Assembly: GCA_020621865.1 (NCBI GenBank)
Contig: JAHRYW010000001.1
Coordinates: forward strand, 391,577-455,576
From: Betaproteobacteria bacterium
GTDB lineage: Bacteria > Pseudomonadota > Gammaproteobacteria > Burkholderiales > Rhodocyclaceae
Length of the DNA: 64,000 nt
Direction of reading: 5' to 3'
The notes under the pieces were generated by a model. That model was not told where the DNA came from. It did not search any database and worked only from the letters and a program-made list of their open reading frames with translations. The position numbers and the translations under genes were made by a program. The number at the start of each line of letters is the position of its first letter. The stretch's first letter is position 1. Shown here piece after piece: positions 17,415 to 26,487 of the stretch.

Positions 17415-19196
17415 GTGACCCAGCTACCCGCCAATCCGACCAGTCGCCAGATCTATTTCCGCTTGCTCGGCTACGTCCGGCCGTACTGGAAGATGCTGGC
17501 GCTCGGACTGGGCCTGAGTGCGCTGTCGGCGGCGATGGAGCCCCTGCTGCCGGCGATGATGAAGGCCCTGCTCGACAACGGTTTTGCCCCCAAGGGCGAC
17601 GGCTCGCTGACCGATAATCTGCTGCATCAATCGCCGTGGGTCGTCCCGGCCTTCATCGTCGTCATCATGACCCTGCGCGGCATCGTCACCTTCTGCGCCA
17701 GCTATGCGATGTCCTGGGTGCAGATCCGGCTGCTCAACAGTATTCGAGGCCAGATGTTCGAGCACCTGGCGCGCCTGCCGATCGCCTATTTCGAGAGCAA
17801 TCCCTCGGCGCGGACAATCACCCGGGTGACCAACGATGTGAATGCCATCGGCACCGCCGCGACTACGGCCGGCGTGATCATTATCCGTGAGACGCTGACC
17901 ATCATCTGCCTGCTCGCCTGGCTGCTTTACCTGAACTGGCAATTGACACTGGTCACGCTGGCCGTCGGGCCGTTCATTTCGCTAGTCTCGCGCCGGCTCG
18001 GCCAGCGCCTGCGTGCCATGAGCCGGTCGACGCAGGGTGGCCTGGGAGCCATGACGCAGAAGCTGCAGGAAGCCATCCACTGCCAGAAAGTACTCAAGGT
18101 CTTCGGCGGTGAGGAGCAGGAAATCCAGCGCTTTGCCCGGGTTAACGACGCCATGCGCGGTTATGCGACGCGCGCTTCGGTGGCGTCGGCGGCCAACTCG
18201 CCGCTCGTTTATTTCTTTGTTTCGCTGTCGATCGCCGCGGTCGTCTACATGGCGCTGGTTCAGGCCACGCAGGGTGCAACGACGGTCGGTAGTTTCGTTT
18301 CCTTCATCATCGGCATGCTGATGCTGCTGTCGCCGCTGAAAATGTTGTCCAACGTCAATGCCCAGTTGCAGAACGGGCTGGCAGCGGCCGAAAGTGTTTT
18401 TCACCTGCTCGATACGCCGCTCGAGGCCGACCCGGGGACGCAGACGATCGCTCGTGCCCGCGGCGGGATCGATTTCGCGGCGGTCGATTTCCGCTACCCC
18501 GGCGGGGAGAGCGACGCGCTGCGCGATATCAACCTGCACATTGAGCCGGGTCAGACGGTCGCCCTGGTTGGCACCTCGGGCGGCGGCAAGACGACGCTGG
18601 CCGGCTTGCTGCCGCGCTTCCATGCGCCGACGCGCGGCTGTATCCGGGTCGACGGCATCGACATCCAGGACCTGACGCTGGCCAGCCTGCGCGCCCAGAT
18701 TGCCATCGTCTCGCAGGAAACCCTGCTATTCAACGATACCGTCGCCGCCAATATCGCCTATGGTTCGACCGCCAACGCTTCGCAGGAGGCCATCGAAGCC
18801 GCCGCCGCGGCGGCCAACGCGCTCGATTTCATCCGCGCCTTGCCGGAAGGTTTTGACACAGTGATCGGTGAGAACGGCAGCCGGTTGTCCGGCGGCCAGC
18901 GCCAGCGCCTGGCGATCGCCCGCGCCATCCTGAAGGATGCGCCTATCCTGATCCTCGACGAGGCGACCTCGGCGCTGGACAACGAATCCGAGCGCCTGGT
19001 CCAGGAAGCCCTGGAACACCTGATGCAGAACCGGACCACCGTGGTCATCGCGCATCGCCTGTCCACCATCCAGCACGCCGACCTGATCGTCGTCATGCAA
19101 CAGGGCCGGGTGGTCGAATCGGGTACGCACACGGCGCTGCTCGCCGCCAACGGCGCTTACTCCCGCTTGCACAGCACGCAGGGGCTGACTGCCTAA
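17415..19196 (+). CDS. msbA: Lipid A export ABC transporter MsbA
   Basis: A 593-residue half-transporter: six TM helices (about 25-320) fused to an ATPase. Walker A is GTSGGGKTT, the signature LSGGQRQR, Walker B ILILDEATSALD, and the switch His is in IAHRLSTI. It flips core lipid A across the inner membrane; homodimer expected. I chose the GTG at 17415 (MTQLPANPTS); an ATG at 17358 lies within cobC. No convincing ribosome site is seen for either. It converges with polA, six bases apart. Confidence 0.93.
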   Translation: MTQLPANPTSRQIYFRLLGYVRPYWKMLALGLGLSALSAAMEPLLPAMMKALLDNGFAPKGDGSLTDNLLHQSPWVVPAFIVVIMTLRGIVTFCASYAMSWVQIRLLNSIRGQMFEHLARLPIAYFESNPSARTITRVTNDVNAIGTAATTAGVIIIRETLTIICLLAWLLYLNWQLTLVTLAVGPFISLVSRRLGQRLRAMSRSTQGGLGAMTQKLQEAIHCQKVLKVFGGEEQEIQRFARVNDAMRGYATRASVASAANSPLVYFFVSLSIAAVVYMALVQATQGATTVGSFVSFIIGMLMLLSPLKMLSNVNAQLQNGLAAAESVFHLLDTPLEADPGTQTIARARGGIDFAAVDFRYPGGESDALRDINLHIEPGQTVALVGTSGGGKTTLAGLLPRFHAPTRGCIRVDGIDIQDLTLASLRAQIAIVSQETLLFNDTVAANIAYGSTANASQEAIEAAAAAANALDFIRALPEGFDTVIGENGSRLSGGQRQRLAIARAILKDAPILILDEATSALDNESERLVQEALEHLMQNRTTVVIAHRLSTIQHADLIVVMQQGRVVESGTHTALLAANGAYSRLHSTQGLTA

Positions 19197-19202
19197 GCTC
19201 GG

Positions 19203-21923
19203 CTAGTGGGCAGCTTCCCAGTTCGGCCCGACACCGACCTCGACGACCAGTGGCACCTTCAACTCGGCAACCTGGCTCATCAGGCGGGGCAGGTGGGTGC
19301 GGACTGCGACCAGTTCGTCGTCCGGCACTTCAAGCAGCAGTTCGTCGTGCACCTGCAGTACCAGCTTTGACTTCAATCCGGATTTTTCCAGCCAGTCCTG
19401 CACGGCGATCATCGCCAGCTTGATCAGGTCGGCGGCCGTCCCCTGCATCGGCGCGTTGATCGCGGCGCGTTCGGCACCCTGGCGGCGGTTGCCGTTGCTG
19501 GAGCGGATGTCGGGGAACCACAGCCGGCGACCGAAGGCGGTTTCGACATAGCCCTTCTGCCGTGCCGTTTCGCGCGCCTCTTCCATGTAGCGGGCGACGC
19601 CGGGATAGCGGGCGAAGTAGCGGTCGATGTAGGTCTGTGCCGCGCTGCGTTCCAGCCCGAGCTGGCGGGCCAGGCCGAAGGCGCTCATGCCGTAGATCAG
19701 ACCGAAGTTGATGCTCTTGGCGACGCGGCGCTGGTCGGGACCGACCTCGAGCGGCGTGACGCCGAAAATCTCGCCGGCCGTCGCCCGGTGTACGTCCTCG
19801 CCGTGGGCGAAGGCATCGAGCAGGCGCTCGTCGCCCGACAGGTGGGCCATGATGCGCAGCTCGATCTGCGAATAGTCGGCCGAGACGATGCTGCTGCCAG
19901 GCGGGGCGATGAAGGCGGTGCGGATTTTCCGACCTTCCTCGCTGCGCACCGGGATGTTCTGCAGGTTGGGATCGCTGGAAGCGAGCCGGCCGGTGACCAC
20001 GGCCGCCTGCGCGAAGCTGGTGTGGACGCGGCCGGTGGCCGGATTGACCATGCGCGGCAGCTTGTCGGTGTAGGTGCCCTTGAGCTTGGACAGGCTGCGG
20101 TGTTCAAGCAGCAGCTTGGGCAGCGGGTAGTCGAGGGCCAATTCGGAGAGTACTTCCTCGTCGGTGGACGGGCCGCCGGACGGGGTTTTCTTCTTGACCG
20201 GCAGGCCCTGCTTCTCGAACAGGATGTCGGCCAGCTGCTTCGGCGAGGCGAGGTTGAACGGCTGGCCGGCCAGTTCGTAGGCCTGCGCTTCGAGGGCCAT
20301 GATCTTCTGGCCCATTTCGTGGCTCTGGCGGGCGAGCACCGCGGCGTCGACCAGGATGCCGTTGCGTTCGATCAGCCAGATGACCTGGCGGACCGGCATT
20401 TCGATGTCGTGGTAGATGCGGCTCAGGCCGGGTTCGTCGGCAAACTGCGGATGCAGCACGTTGTGCACGCGCAGCGTCACGTCCGAATCTTCCGCCGAGT
20501 AGGTGGCAGCGCGCTCGATATCGACCTGGTCGAAGGAAATCTGCTTGGCGCCTTTGCCGCACAGGTCTTCGTAGGCGATGGTTTTCAGCCCGAGGTGGCG
20601 GGTGCATAGCTGGCCGAGGTCGTGGCCCTTGTCGGACTCGATGACATAACTCTGCAGCATGGTGTCGTGGGCGATACCGGCCAAAGCGATGCCATGGTTG
20701 GCGAACACGTGCTGGTCGTACTTGGCGTTCTGCAGCAGCTTCTTGCGCTCGGCGGACTCCAGCCAGGGCTTCAGCCGGGCCAGAACTTCCTCGCGCGGCA
20801 GCTGGTCGGCGACGCCGGGGGCAGTGTGGGCGAGCGGGATGTAGCAGGCTGCGCCGGGGGTGACCGACAGCGAGATGCCGACGATCCGGGCGGCGAAGGA
20901 GTCGAGGCTGGTCGTCTCGGTATCCAGCGCGGTCAGTTCGGCGGCCTCGATCCTGGCCAGCCAGGCATCGAACTGCGGCCAGGTGAACACGGTTTCGTAT
21001 TCGACGGCGAGCGGACCGGCGGGGGCTGCAGCCGGAGCAGTCGATATCTCCCGGGCCGGAATCGCCGCGGCCGCTTCCGGGCCGTCGATTTCGCCGAGCC
21101 AGGTGCGGAACTGGTAGCGGGTATAGAGCTCGCGCAGGGCGTCGGTGTCGCGCGGTGTCGTGGTCAGCGCAGCCGGCGCCGGCAGGCCGCTCAGGTCGCA
21201 GGCGACGGTGACCAGCTTCCTGCCCAGCGGCAGGAAACCGAGGTGGTTACGCAGGTTCTGGCCGACCACGCCGCCGATTTCGTCGGCATGGGCGACGATG
21301 CCGTCGAGCGAGCCGTACTGGGCCAGCCACTTCAGCGCCGTCTTCGGGCCGCACTTGGCAACGCCTGGTACGCCGTCGACGGTGTCGCCGACCAGGGCAA
21401 GGTAATCGACGATTTTGTCCGGCGGCACGCCGAACTTGGCTTCGACGCCGGCCGCATCGAGCAACTCGTTGCTCATCGTGTTGTACCAGCGGACATGGTC
21501 ATTGACCAGTTGGGTCAGGTCCTTGTCGCCGGTGGAAATCAGGGTATTTATGCCATCGACCGTAGCATTCGTGGCCAGCGTGCCGATCACGTCGTCGGCC
21601 TCGACGCCGTCGACCATCAGCAGCGGCCAGCCGGCGGCCTTGATCGCCGCGTGCAGCGGCTCGATCTGCTGGACCAGGTCATCCGGCATCGGCGGCCGGT
21701 GGGCCTTGTATTCCGGGAACCAGTCGTCGCGGAAGGTCTTGCCCTTGGCGTCGAAGACGACGGCCTTGTAGTCCGCCTTGTAGTCGCTCTCCAGACGACG
21801 TAGCATGTTCAGCACGCCGTAGATGGCGCCCGTCGGCTCGCCGGCCTTGTTGCGCAGGTCGGGCAGGGCGTGGAAAGCGCGATAGAGGTAGGACGAACCG
21901 TCCACCAACAACAAGAGAGGCAT
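19203..21923 (-). CDS. polA: DNA polymerase I
   Basis: A 906-residue three-domain polymerase for gap filling and Okazaki primer removal. The 5'-3' exonuclease begins LLLVDGSSYLYRAFHALP and includes STGDKDLTQLV and GVPGVAKCGPKTA. The 3'-5' exonuclease has its DxE site (LDTETTSLDS), so proofreading appears intact. The polymerase shows motif A (SADYSQIELRIMAHLSGD), the O helix (RRVAKSINFGLIYG) and motif C (QVHDELLLEV). One dispersed-motif copy (21558-21566) encodes NATVDG. The ATG is only five bases from the divergent LOG-family start. Confidence 0.97.
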   Translation of the reverse strand: MPLLLLVDGSSYLYRAFHALPDLRNKAGEPTGAIYGVLNMLRRLESDYKADYKAVVFDAKGKTFRDDWFPEYKAHRPPMPDDLVQQIEPLHAAIKAAGWPLLMVDGVEADDVIGTLATNATVDGINTLISTGDKDLTQLVNDHVRWYNTMSNELLDAAGVEAKFGVPPDKIVDYLALVGDTVDGVPGVAKCGPKTALKWLAQYGSLDGIVAHADEIGGVVGQNLRNHLGFLPLGRKLVTVACDLSGLPAPAALTTTPRDTDALRELYTRYQFRTWLGEIDGPEAAAAIPAREISTAPAAAPAGPLAVEYETVFTWPQFDAWLARIEAAELTALDTETTSLDSFAARIVGISLSVTPGAACYIPLAHTAPGVADQLPREEVLARLKPWLESAERKKLLQNAKYDQHVFANHGIALAGIAHDTMLQSYVIESDKGHDLGQLCTRHLGLKTIAYEDLCGKGAKQISFDQVDIERAATYSAEDSDVTLRVHNVLHPQFADEPGLSRIYHDIEMPVRQVIWLIERNGILVDAAVLARQSHEMGQKIMALEAQAYELAGQPFNLASPKQLADILFEKQGLPVKKKTPSGGPSTDEEVLSELALDYPLPKLLLEHRSLSKLKGTYTDKLPRMVNPATGRVHTSFAQAAVVTGRLASSDPNLQNIPVRSEEGRKIRTAFIAPPGSSIVSADYSQIELRIMAHLSGDERLLDAFAHGEDVHRATAGEIFGVTPLEVGPDQRRVAKSINFGLIYGMSAFGLARQLGLERSAAQTYIDRYFARYPGVARYMEEARETARQKGYVETAFGRRLWFPDIRSSNGNRRQGAERAAINAPMQGTAADLIKLAMIAVQDWLEKSGLKSKLVLQVHDELLLEVPDDELVAVRTHLPRLMSQVAELKVPLVVEVGVGPNWEAAH
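21541..21566 (-). repeat. Dispersed motif copy 4 (in polA)
   Basis: Minus-strand core GCTACGGTC at 21566-21558, followed by GATGGCATAAATACC. Encodes NATVDG; the second A/T tract is weak. Confidence 0.6.
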
Positions 21924-21928
21924 AGAAA

Positions 21929-22657
21929 GTGACGGAAAGCGAAAAACTGGTGACTGGGGTGGAGACCGAAGCCATTCTGAAAAGCACGACGGCCCGCGAG
22001 TCCTGGCGGATTTTCGGCATTATGTCAGAGTTCGTCGAGGCGACGGAGCGCCTGGCGGCGATCAAGCCGGCAGTGACCATCTTCGGTAGCGCCCGCGTTC
22101 GCCCGGAGTCGCCGTACTACATGCTGACCGAGGAAACGGCGCGCCTGCTGTCCGATTCCGGCTTTTCGGTCATTTCTGGCGGCGGCCCGGGGATCATGGA
22201 AGCGGCCAACAAGGGCGCCTTCTTCGGCAAGTCGCCGTCGGTCGGCCTCAATATCCAGCTGCCGCACGAGCAGAAGAACAACCCGTACCAGGACATCTCG
22301 CAGACCTTCCGGCACTTCTTCGCTCGCAAGTACATGTTCGTCCGCTTCGCCAGTGCCTATGTCGTGATGCCCGGCGGCTTCGGTACGCTGGACGAGCTGA
22401 TGGAAGCGCTGACCCTGATCCAGACCGGCAAGGGCCGCAAAATCCCGCTGATTCTGGTCGGCACGGCCTTCTGGGGTGGCATGATCGAATGGTTCAAGGA
22501 TCGCCTGGTTGCCGAGGGCATGGTCGACGATGAAGACATGAAGCTGATCCAGTTGATCGACGAGCCGGCCAAGGTCGTCGAGGCCATCTTCAAGCACTAT
22601 GAATCCCGGCCTTTCGGCCCCCTGCCGAACGAACACGAGATGATGCTCAACCTGTAA
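21929..22657 (+). CDS. LOG-family nucleotide phosphoribohydrolase-like protein
   Basis: A 242-residue Rossmann-fold protein of the TIGR00730 family, often mislabelled lysine decarboxylase. The active-site motif PGGFGTLDE is intact, with the conserved SGGGPGIMEAANKGA. Characterised members release nucleobases from nucleoside 5'-monophosphates. The GTG start overlaps the divergent polA region; AGAGAGG lies nine bases upstream, inside polA. An ATG at 22022 (MSEFVEATERL) is possible, but the RESWRIFGIM segment before it looks family-like. Confidence 0.87.
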   Translation: MTESEKLVTGVETEAILKSTTARESWRIFGIMSEFVEATERLAAIKPAVTIFGSARVRPESPYYMLTEETARLLSDSGFSVISGGGPGIMEAANKGAFFGKSPSVGLNIQLPHEQKNNPYQDISQTFRHFFARKYMFVRFASAYVVMPGGFGTLDELMEALTLIQTGKGRKIPLILVGTAFWGGMIEWFKDRLVAEGMVDDEDMKLIQLIDEPAKVVEAIFKHYESRPFGPLPNEHEMMLNL

Positions 22658-22687
22658 AATCAGGGTATAGCCAACGAGGATTCCATC

Positions 22688-23017
22688 ATGCGCCGCCTAC
22701 TTCCCCTCTTGCTCCTTGCTGCACTGCCTGTCTGGGCGCAGAAGAGCGATCTGCAGCCCCTGCCGGCCGTGCCACCGCCGCCGCCGGGCATGGAAGCCTT
22801 CGACGAGGCGCTGGAGCCGCAGGTGACCATCGTCAAGAAAGAGACGGAAACCCGCGAGGAATACCGCATCAACGGCAAGCTCTACATGATCAAGGTCACG
22901 CCGTCCGTCGGCAAGCCTTACTACCTGGTCGATAACCAGGGCGACGGCCAGTTCGTCGAAGCCAACATCACCCATCCGGTGGTCAAGCCACCGATGTGGA
23001 TCATTCATAGCTGGTAA
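22688..23017 (+). CDS. DUF2782 periplasmic protein
   Basis: A 109-residue protein with a signal peptide ending at PVWAQ. The mature part has a proline run (VPPPPPGME) and the DUF2782 core (TETREEYRINGKLYMIKVTPSVGKPYYLVD). The function is unknown. It abuts thrB with no gap, so it is co-transcribed with it. Confidence 0.85.
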   Translation: MRRLLPLLLLAALPVWAQKSDLQPLPAVPPPPPGMEAFDEALEPQVTIVKKETETREEYRINGKLYMIKVTPSVGKPYYLVDNQGDGQFVEANITHPVVKPPMWIIHSW

Positions 23018-23944
23018 GTGTCCGTCTATACCACGGTTGGGCGGGACGAGCTTGCCGCCTGGCTGCAGCCGCTTGGCCTCGGTGCGTTGATCGATCATGC
23101 CGGGATCGCCGCCGGCATGCAGAACTCCAATTATTTCGTGACGACGAGCAGCGGTCGCTACGTCCTGACGCTGTTCGAGCGTCTCGGCGATACCGCCGAA
23201 CTGGCCTTTCATCTCGCCTTGCAGGAACGACTGGCCAAAGCCGGCCTGCCTTGTCCGTGCCCGCTGACCGATCAGGCAGTGCAGCGCTGGCGTCCGCTGG
23301 CCGGCAAACCGGCGGCGTTGCTGACCTGTCTGCCGGGTTCGGCTATCGAGGAAGCATCGGCCGAGCATTGTCGGGAAGTCGGGCGCACCCTGGCCCGCAT
23401 GCATCAGGTGGTTGTCGGCATGCCGGGCGCCTTGCCCAACCCCTGCGGCAGCGTCTGGCGGCAACGGGTGGGCGAGATACTGATGCCCTTGCTGGCGCCC
23501 GACGAGGCGGCGCTGCTCAAGGATGAACTGGCCTTTCAGGCCTCCCAGGATTGGTCACAACTGCCGCGTGGCGTCATTCATGCCGACCTGTTTCGCGACA
23601 ACGTGTTGTGGTGCGGCAAGGCCTTATCCGGCCTGCTCGATTTCTACTTTGCCGGTGAGGATGTGCTGCTGTTCGATCTGGCCGTCGTCGCCAACGACTG
23701 GTGCGGCGACACGGTAGCGCTGGCTGAACTGATCGCCGGCTACGAGTCGATTCGCCCGCTGACCGTGGCGGAGCGTGCCGCCTGGTTGCCGATGCGGCGG
23801 GCTGCGGCATTGCGCTTCTGGCTGTTGCGGTTGGAAGTGCGGCACCAACCGCGGGCTGGCAGCGTGGTGACGATCAAGAATCCGGATGATTTCAGGCGGC
23901 TGTTGACGCGATTTCGCCTTGCTCCCGAGCCGCTCCCCCGTTAG
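23018..23944 (+). CDS. thrB: Homoserine kinase, APH-fold type
   Basis: A 308-residue kinase of the aminoglycoside-phosphotransferase fold that phosphorylates homoserine for threonine synthesis. Motifs: GMQNSNYFVTTSSGRYVLTLFE (glycine loop and lysine-region equivalent), the catalytic loop VIHADLFRDNVLW, and the metal-binding LLDFYFAGED. The GTG start directly follows the DUF2782 stop. This ThrB form is usual in beta- and gammaproteobacteria and is unrelated to the GHMP-type enzyme. Confidence 0.92.
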   Translation: MSVYTTVGRDELAAWLQPLGLGALIDHAGIAAGMQNSNYFVTTSSGRYVLTLFERLGDTAELAFHLALQERLAKAGLPCPCPLTDQAVQRWRPLAGKPAALLTCLPGSAIEEASAEHCREVGRTLARMHQVVVGMPGALPNPCGSVWRQRVGEILMPLLAPDEAALLKDELAFQASQDWSQLPRGVIHADLFRDNVLWCGKALSGLLDFYFAGEDVLLFDLAVVANDWCGDTVALAELIAGYESIRPLTVAERAAWLPMRRAAALRFWLLRLEVRHQPRAGSVVTIKNPDDFRRLLTRFRLAPEPLPR

Positions 23945-23953
23945 CATCCGCGC

Positions 23954-24700
23954 ATGAGCGAAACTCCTGCTTTTCCGATGGCGCCGGCCCCTTTTTCCGG
24001 CGCGAGCCGCGAAGTCGATCCCGGTGCCTGCTTTGACTGGCTGCGCCAGGGGTGGGCGCTGTTCATGGTCAATCCCGGCGTGTGGATCGGCAGCACCCTG
24101 CTGTTGCTGATCATCCTGATGGCCATTTCCATCGTTCCCTTGTTCGGTCAGATCGCGGCCCACCTGCTGGTGCCCTTGTTCGGGGCCGGCATGTTCAAGC
24201 TTTGCCGGCGGATCGGCGAGGGCGAAGAGCCGGAAATCGCCGATCTTTTTGCCGGCTTTCGCCATAACGCCGGGCAACTGGTCATGGTCGGCGTCTTCTT
24301 TGCCATCGGCGTCTTCGGTCTCGCTTTTCTTGCCTTCCTGCTGGTCAGTGGTGGTGCGCTGGGCGGTGTCGTCACCGGCAAGGTGGCCGGCTTCGGCATC
24401 GCACTTGGCGGCGTCATGCTCGCCGGCCTGCTTGTCATGGTGCTCTCGATCCCGATCATCATGGCGACCTGGTTTGCGCCAGCGCTGGTTTTTTTCCACG
24501 ACATGCAGCCGCTCGATGCGATGAAGGCCAGCTTCGCGGCGGGGAGCAAGAACCTGCTGCCGATGGTGATTTTTGGCGTTTTTCTGGTCGTTGCCCTGTT
24601 TTTTGCGATGTTGCCGGTGGGCATGGGGCTGTTGTTGCTGCTGCCGGTCTTTTCCGGTGCGGTTTACGCCTCGTACCGCGACATCTTCATGGGCAGCTGA
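23954..24700 (+). CDS. BPSS1780-family integral membrane protein, copy 1
   Basis: A 248-residue protein with about six TM helices and a cytoplasmic N-terminus (VDPGACFDWLRQGWALFMVNPGVWIG). It belongs with the betaproteobacterial BPSS1780-type membrane proteins, of unknown function. The C-terminus ends in VYASYRDIFMGS, a pattern repeated in the next gene. The two are paralogues in tandem, two bases apart. Confidence 0.8.
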   Translation: MSETPAFPMAPAPFSGASREVDPGACFDWLRQGWALFMVNPGVWIGSTLLLLIILMAISIVPLFGQIAAHLLVPLFGAGMFKLCRRIGEGEEPEIADLFAGFRHNAGQLVMVGVFFAIGVFGLAFLAFLLVSGGALGGVVTGKVAGFGIALGGVMLAGLLVMVLSIPIIMATWFAPALVFFHDMQPLDAMKASFAAGSKNLLPMVIFGVFLVVALFFAMLPVGMGLLLLLPVFSGAVYASYRDIFMGS

Positions 24701-24702
24701 GT

Positions 24703-25476
24703 ATGCGGGCGCAAACCCTGGCGCCGGCCGCCGGCTGGCAATGGATACTCGGCGGTTTTGCCATTTTTCGGCGCAACCCGCTGATGCTCGGCATGCTGGT
24801 CGTTACCTACTGGTTCACCGTCATTTTCCTCAACGTCTTGCCGGTCGTCGGTGCTCTGGCGGCCTCGCTGGCCATCCCGGGGCTCTCGGTCGGCCTGATG
24901 CAGGCGGCGCGCAATATCGAGCGCGGCCAACCGCTCGGCCTGCAAACTCTCTATGGCAGTCTGAAGGAAAACGCCCGTACCCTGCTTGCCCTGGGGGCGC
25001 TCTACCTGTGCTGCACGCTGGGCATACTCGGATTGTCGTCCCTGGTCGATGGCGGCAATTTGCTGAAATTCATGTTGTCGAGCAGCCGGGCCGAACGGGC
25101 AGTGGTCGAAGACTCTGATTTCCTGCTGCCCGCCCTGTTCGTCACGCTGTTGATGATGCCGGTCATGATGGCCTACTGGTTCGCGCCGGTACTTGCCGCC
25201 TGGCACCGCCTGTCGCTCGGGCGGTCGCTGTTCTTCAGTTTCATCGCCTGCTGGATGAACTGGCGACCCTTCCTGACCTATGGTGCAGGGTTGTTGCTGG
25301 TGGCCGGCATCCTGCCCGGTGTCCTGCTCGGCGTTTTGCTGGTAATCGTGCCGGGAGCGGCAAATTTCGTGACGGCTATCGTCAGCGTGCCGATGATTTT
25401 GATTGTCGCGCCGACCATCTTCGCCAGCTTTTATGTCTGCTACCGCGATATTTTCGGCATTTCCGAAATTGTCTGA
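24703..25476 (+). CDS. BPSS1780-family integral membrane protein, copy 2
   Basis: A 257-residue paralogue of the upstream gene: an N-terminal AAGWQWILGGFAIFRRNPLML amphipathic start, six hydrophobic stretches, and the C-terminal FYVCYRDIFGISEIV matching SYRDIFMGS in copy 1. The central part of the gene carries an extra charged loop (SSSRAERAVVEDSD). Function unknown. The 3' end overlaps the possible start of nadD. Confidence 0.78.
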   Translation: MRAQTLAPAAGWQWILGGFAIFRRNPLMLGMLVVTYWFTVIFLNVLPVVGALAASLAIPGLSVGLMQAARNIERGQPLGLQTLYGSLKENARTLLALGALYLCCTLGILGLSSLVDGGNLLKFMLSSSRAERAVVEDSDFLLPALFVTLLMMPVMMAYWFAPVLAAWHRLSLGRSLFFSFIACWMNWRPFLTYGAGLLLVAGILPGVLLGVLLVIVPGAANFVTAIVSVPMILIVAPTIFASFYVCYRDIFGISEIV

Positions 25477-26122
25477 ACCTCTCGGCCTGTTCGGTGGCAC
25501 CTTTGATCCGGTCCATTACGGCCATCTTCGCCTTGCCGAGGAGGCCATTGCCCATCTTGGGCTGGGCGGGGTGCGCTGGATTCCCGCCGGGCAGCCGCCG
25601 CATCGTGGCCAGCCGCAGGTGACCGCGGCTCAGCGCCTGGAGATGGTGCTACGGTCGACGGCAAAAAACTCCCGTTTTTCGGTCGACGCCAGCGAAGTCG
25701 AAGCTGCGGCACCGAGCTATACCGTGCATACCCTGGAGCGCCTGCGCCGCGAACTTGGCACCGAGCAACCGCTGGTCCTGCTGGTCGGTGCCGATGCCTT
25801 TGCAGGTCTTCCAACCTGGCACCGCTGGCGGGATATCTTTGCGCTGGCGCACGTGGCGGTCTCCCATCGTCCAGGTTTCCCTGTCGAAGCCTGTAGTTTG
25901 CCCACTGAACTGGCGGCTGAATTCAACAGTCGCCGCCTGGCCGAGGCCAGCGACCTCAAAATTTCGCCAGGCGGGAGCATCGTTACCTTTGCGATGACCC
26001 AGCTGGCCATTTCCGCGACGCAGATCCGCAAACTGCTGGCCAACGGCCTTTCCGCCCGCTATTTGCTGCCGGACAGCGTTCTCGACTATATTGAACTTCA
26101 CCAACTCTACAAAAGCCCCTGA
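25433..26122 (+). CDS. nadD: Nicotinate-nucleotide adenylyltransferase
   Basis: A 229-residue enzyme of NAD synthesis that adenylates nicotinate mononucleotide. The nucleotidyltransferase motif GGTFDPVHYGHLRLAEEA and the C-terminal ISATQIRKLLANG are intact. The start is uncertain: ATG at 25433 overlaps the preceding gene by 44 bases; TTG at 25469 would leave a shorter N-terminus closer to the family. A dispersed-motif copy lies at 25648. The stop overlaps rsfS by one base (TGATG). Confidence 0.92.
   Translation: MSATAIFSAFPKLSEPLGLFGGTFDPVHYGHLRLAEEAIAHLGLGGVRWIPAGQPPHRGQPQVTAAQRLEMVLRSTAKNSRFSVDASEVEAAAPSYTVHTLERLRRELGTEQPLVLLVGADAFAGLPTWHRWRDIFALAHVAVSHRPGFPVEACSLPTELAAEFNSRRLAEASDLKISPGGSIVTFAMTQLAISATQIRKLLANGLSARYLLPDSVLDYIELHQLYKSP
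25648..25680 (+). repeat. Dispersed motif copy 5 (in nadD)
   Basis: Core at 25648-25656, then GACGGCAAAAAA and CCCGTTTTTC. Read in another frame than copies 2 and 6 (LRSTAKNSRF). Confidence 0.7.
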
Positions 26123-26487
26123 TGGACATCCGCAAGCTGCAAAAAATCGTCGTTTCCGCCCTTGAAGACATCAAGGGCAAGGATATCGAAGTCATCAACA
26201 CCACCAAGCTGACCTCGATGTTCGATCGTATCGTCATCGCCACCGGTGATTCCAACCGCCAGGTCAAGGCGCTGGCCAATAACGTCCAGGAAAAGATCAA
26301 GGAAGCCGGGGGCGAGGTTGTCTCGACCGAAGGCGAGGACAGCGGCGAATGGGTACTGGTCGACCTCGGCGATATCGTCGTTCATGTCATGCAGCCCTCG
26401 GTCCGCCAGTACTACAACCTCGAGGAACTCTGGCAGACGACGCCGGCCCAGCGGCGCAAGGCCGCGGAGCAGGCCAGGGAAGAATGA
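26122..26487 (+). CDS. rsfS: Ribosomal silencing factor RsfS
   Basis: A 121-residue protein that binds L14 on the 50S subunit and blocks subunit joining when nutrients are short. Motifs: ALEDIKGKDIEVINTTKLTSMFD, IATGDSNRQVKALA, WVLVDLGDIVVHVMQPSVRQYYNLEELW (listed in part). It is coupled to nadD by one base and to rlmH by four. The family is usually about 105-120 residues; this one has a charged C-terminal tail. Confidence 0.95.
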   Translation: MDIRKLQKIVVSALEDIKGKDIEVINTTKLTSMFDRIVIATGDSNRQVKALANNVQEKIKEAGGEVVSTEGEDSGEWVLVDLGDIVVHVMQPSVRQYYNLEELWQTTPAQRRKAAEQAREE

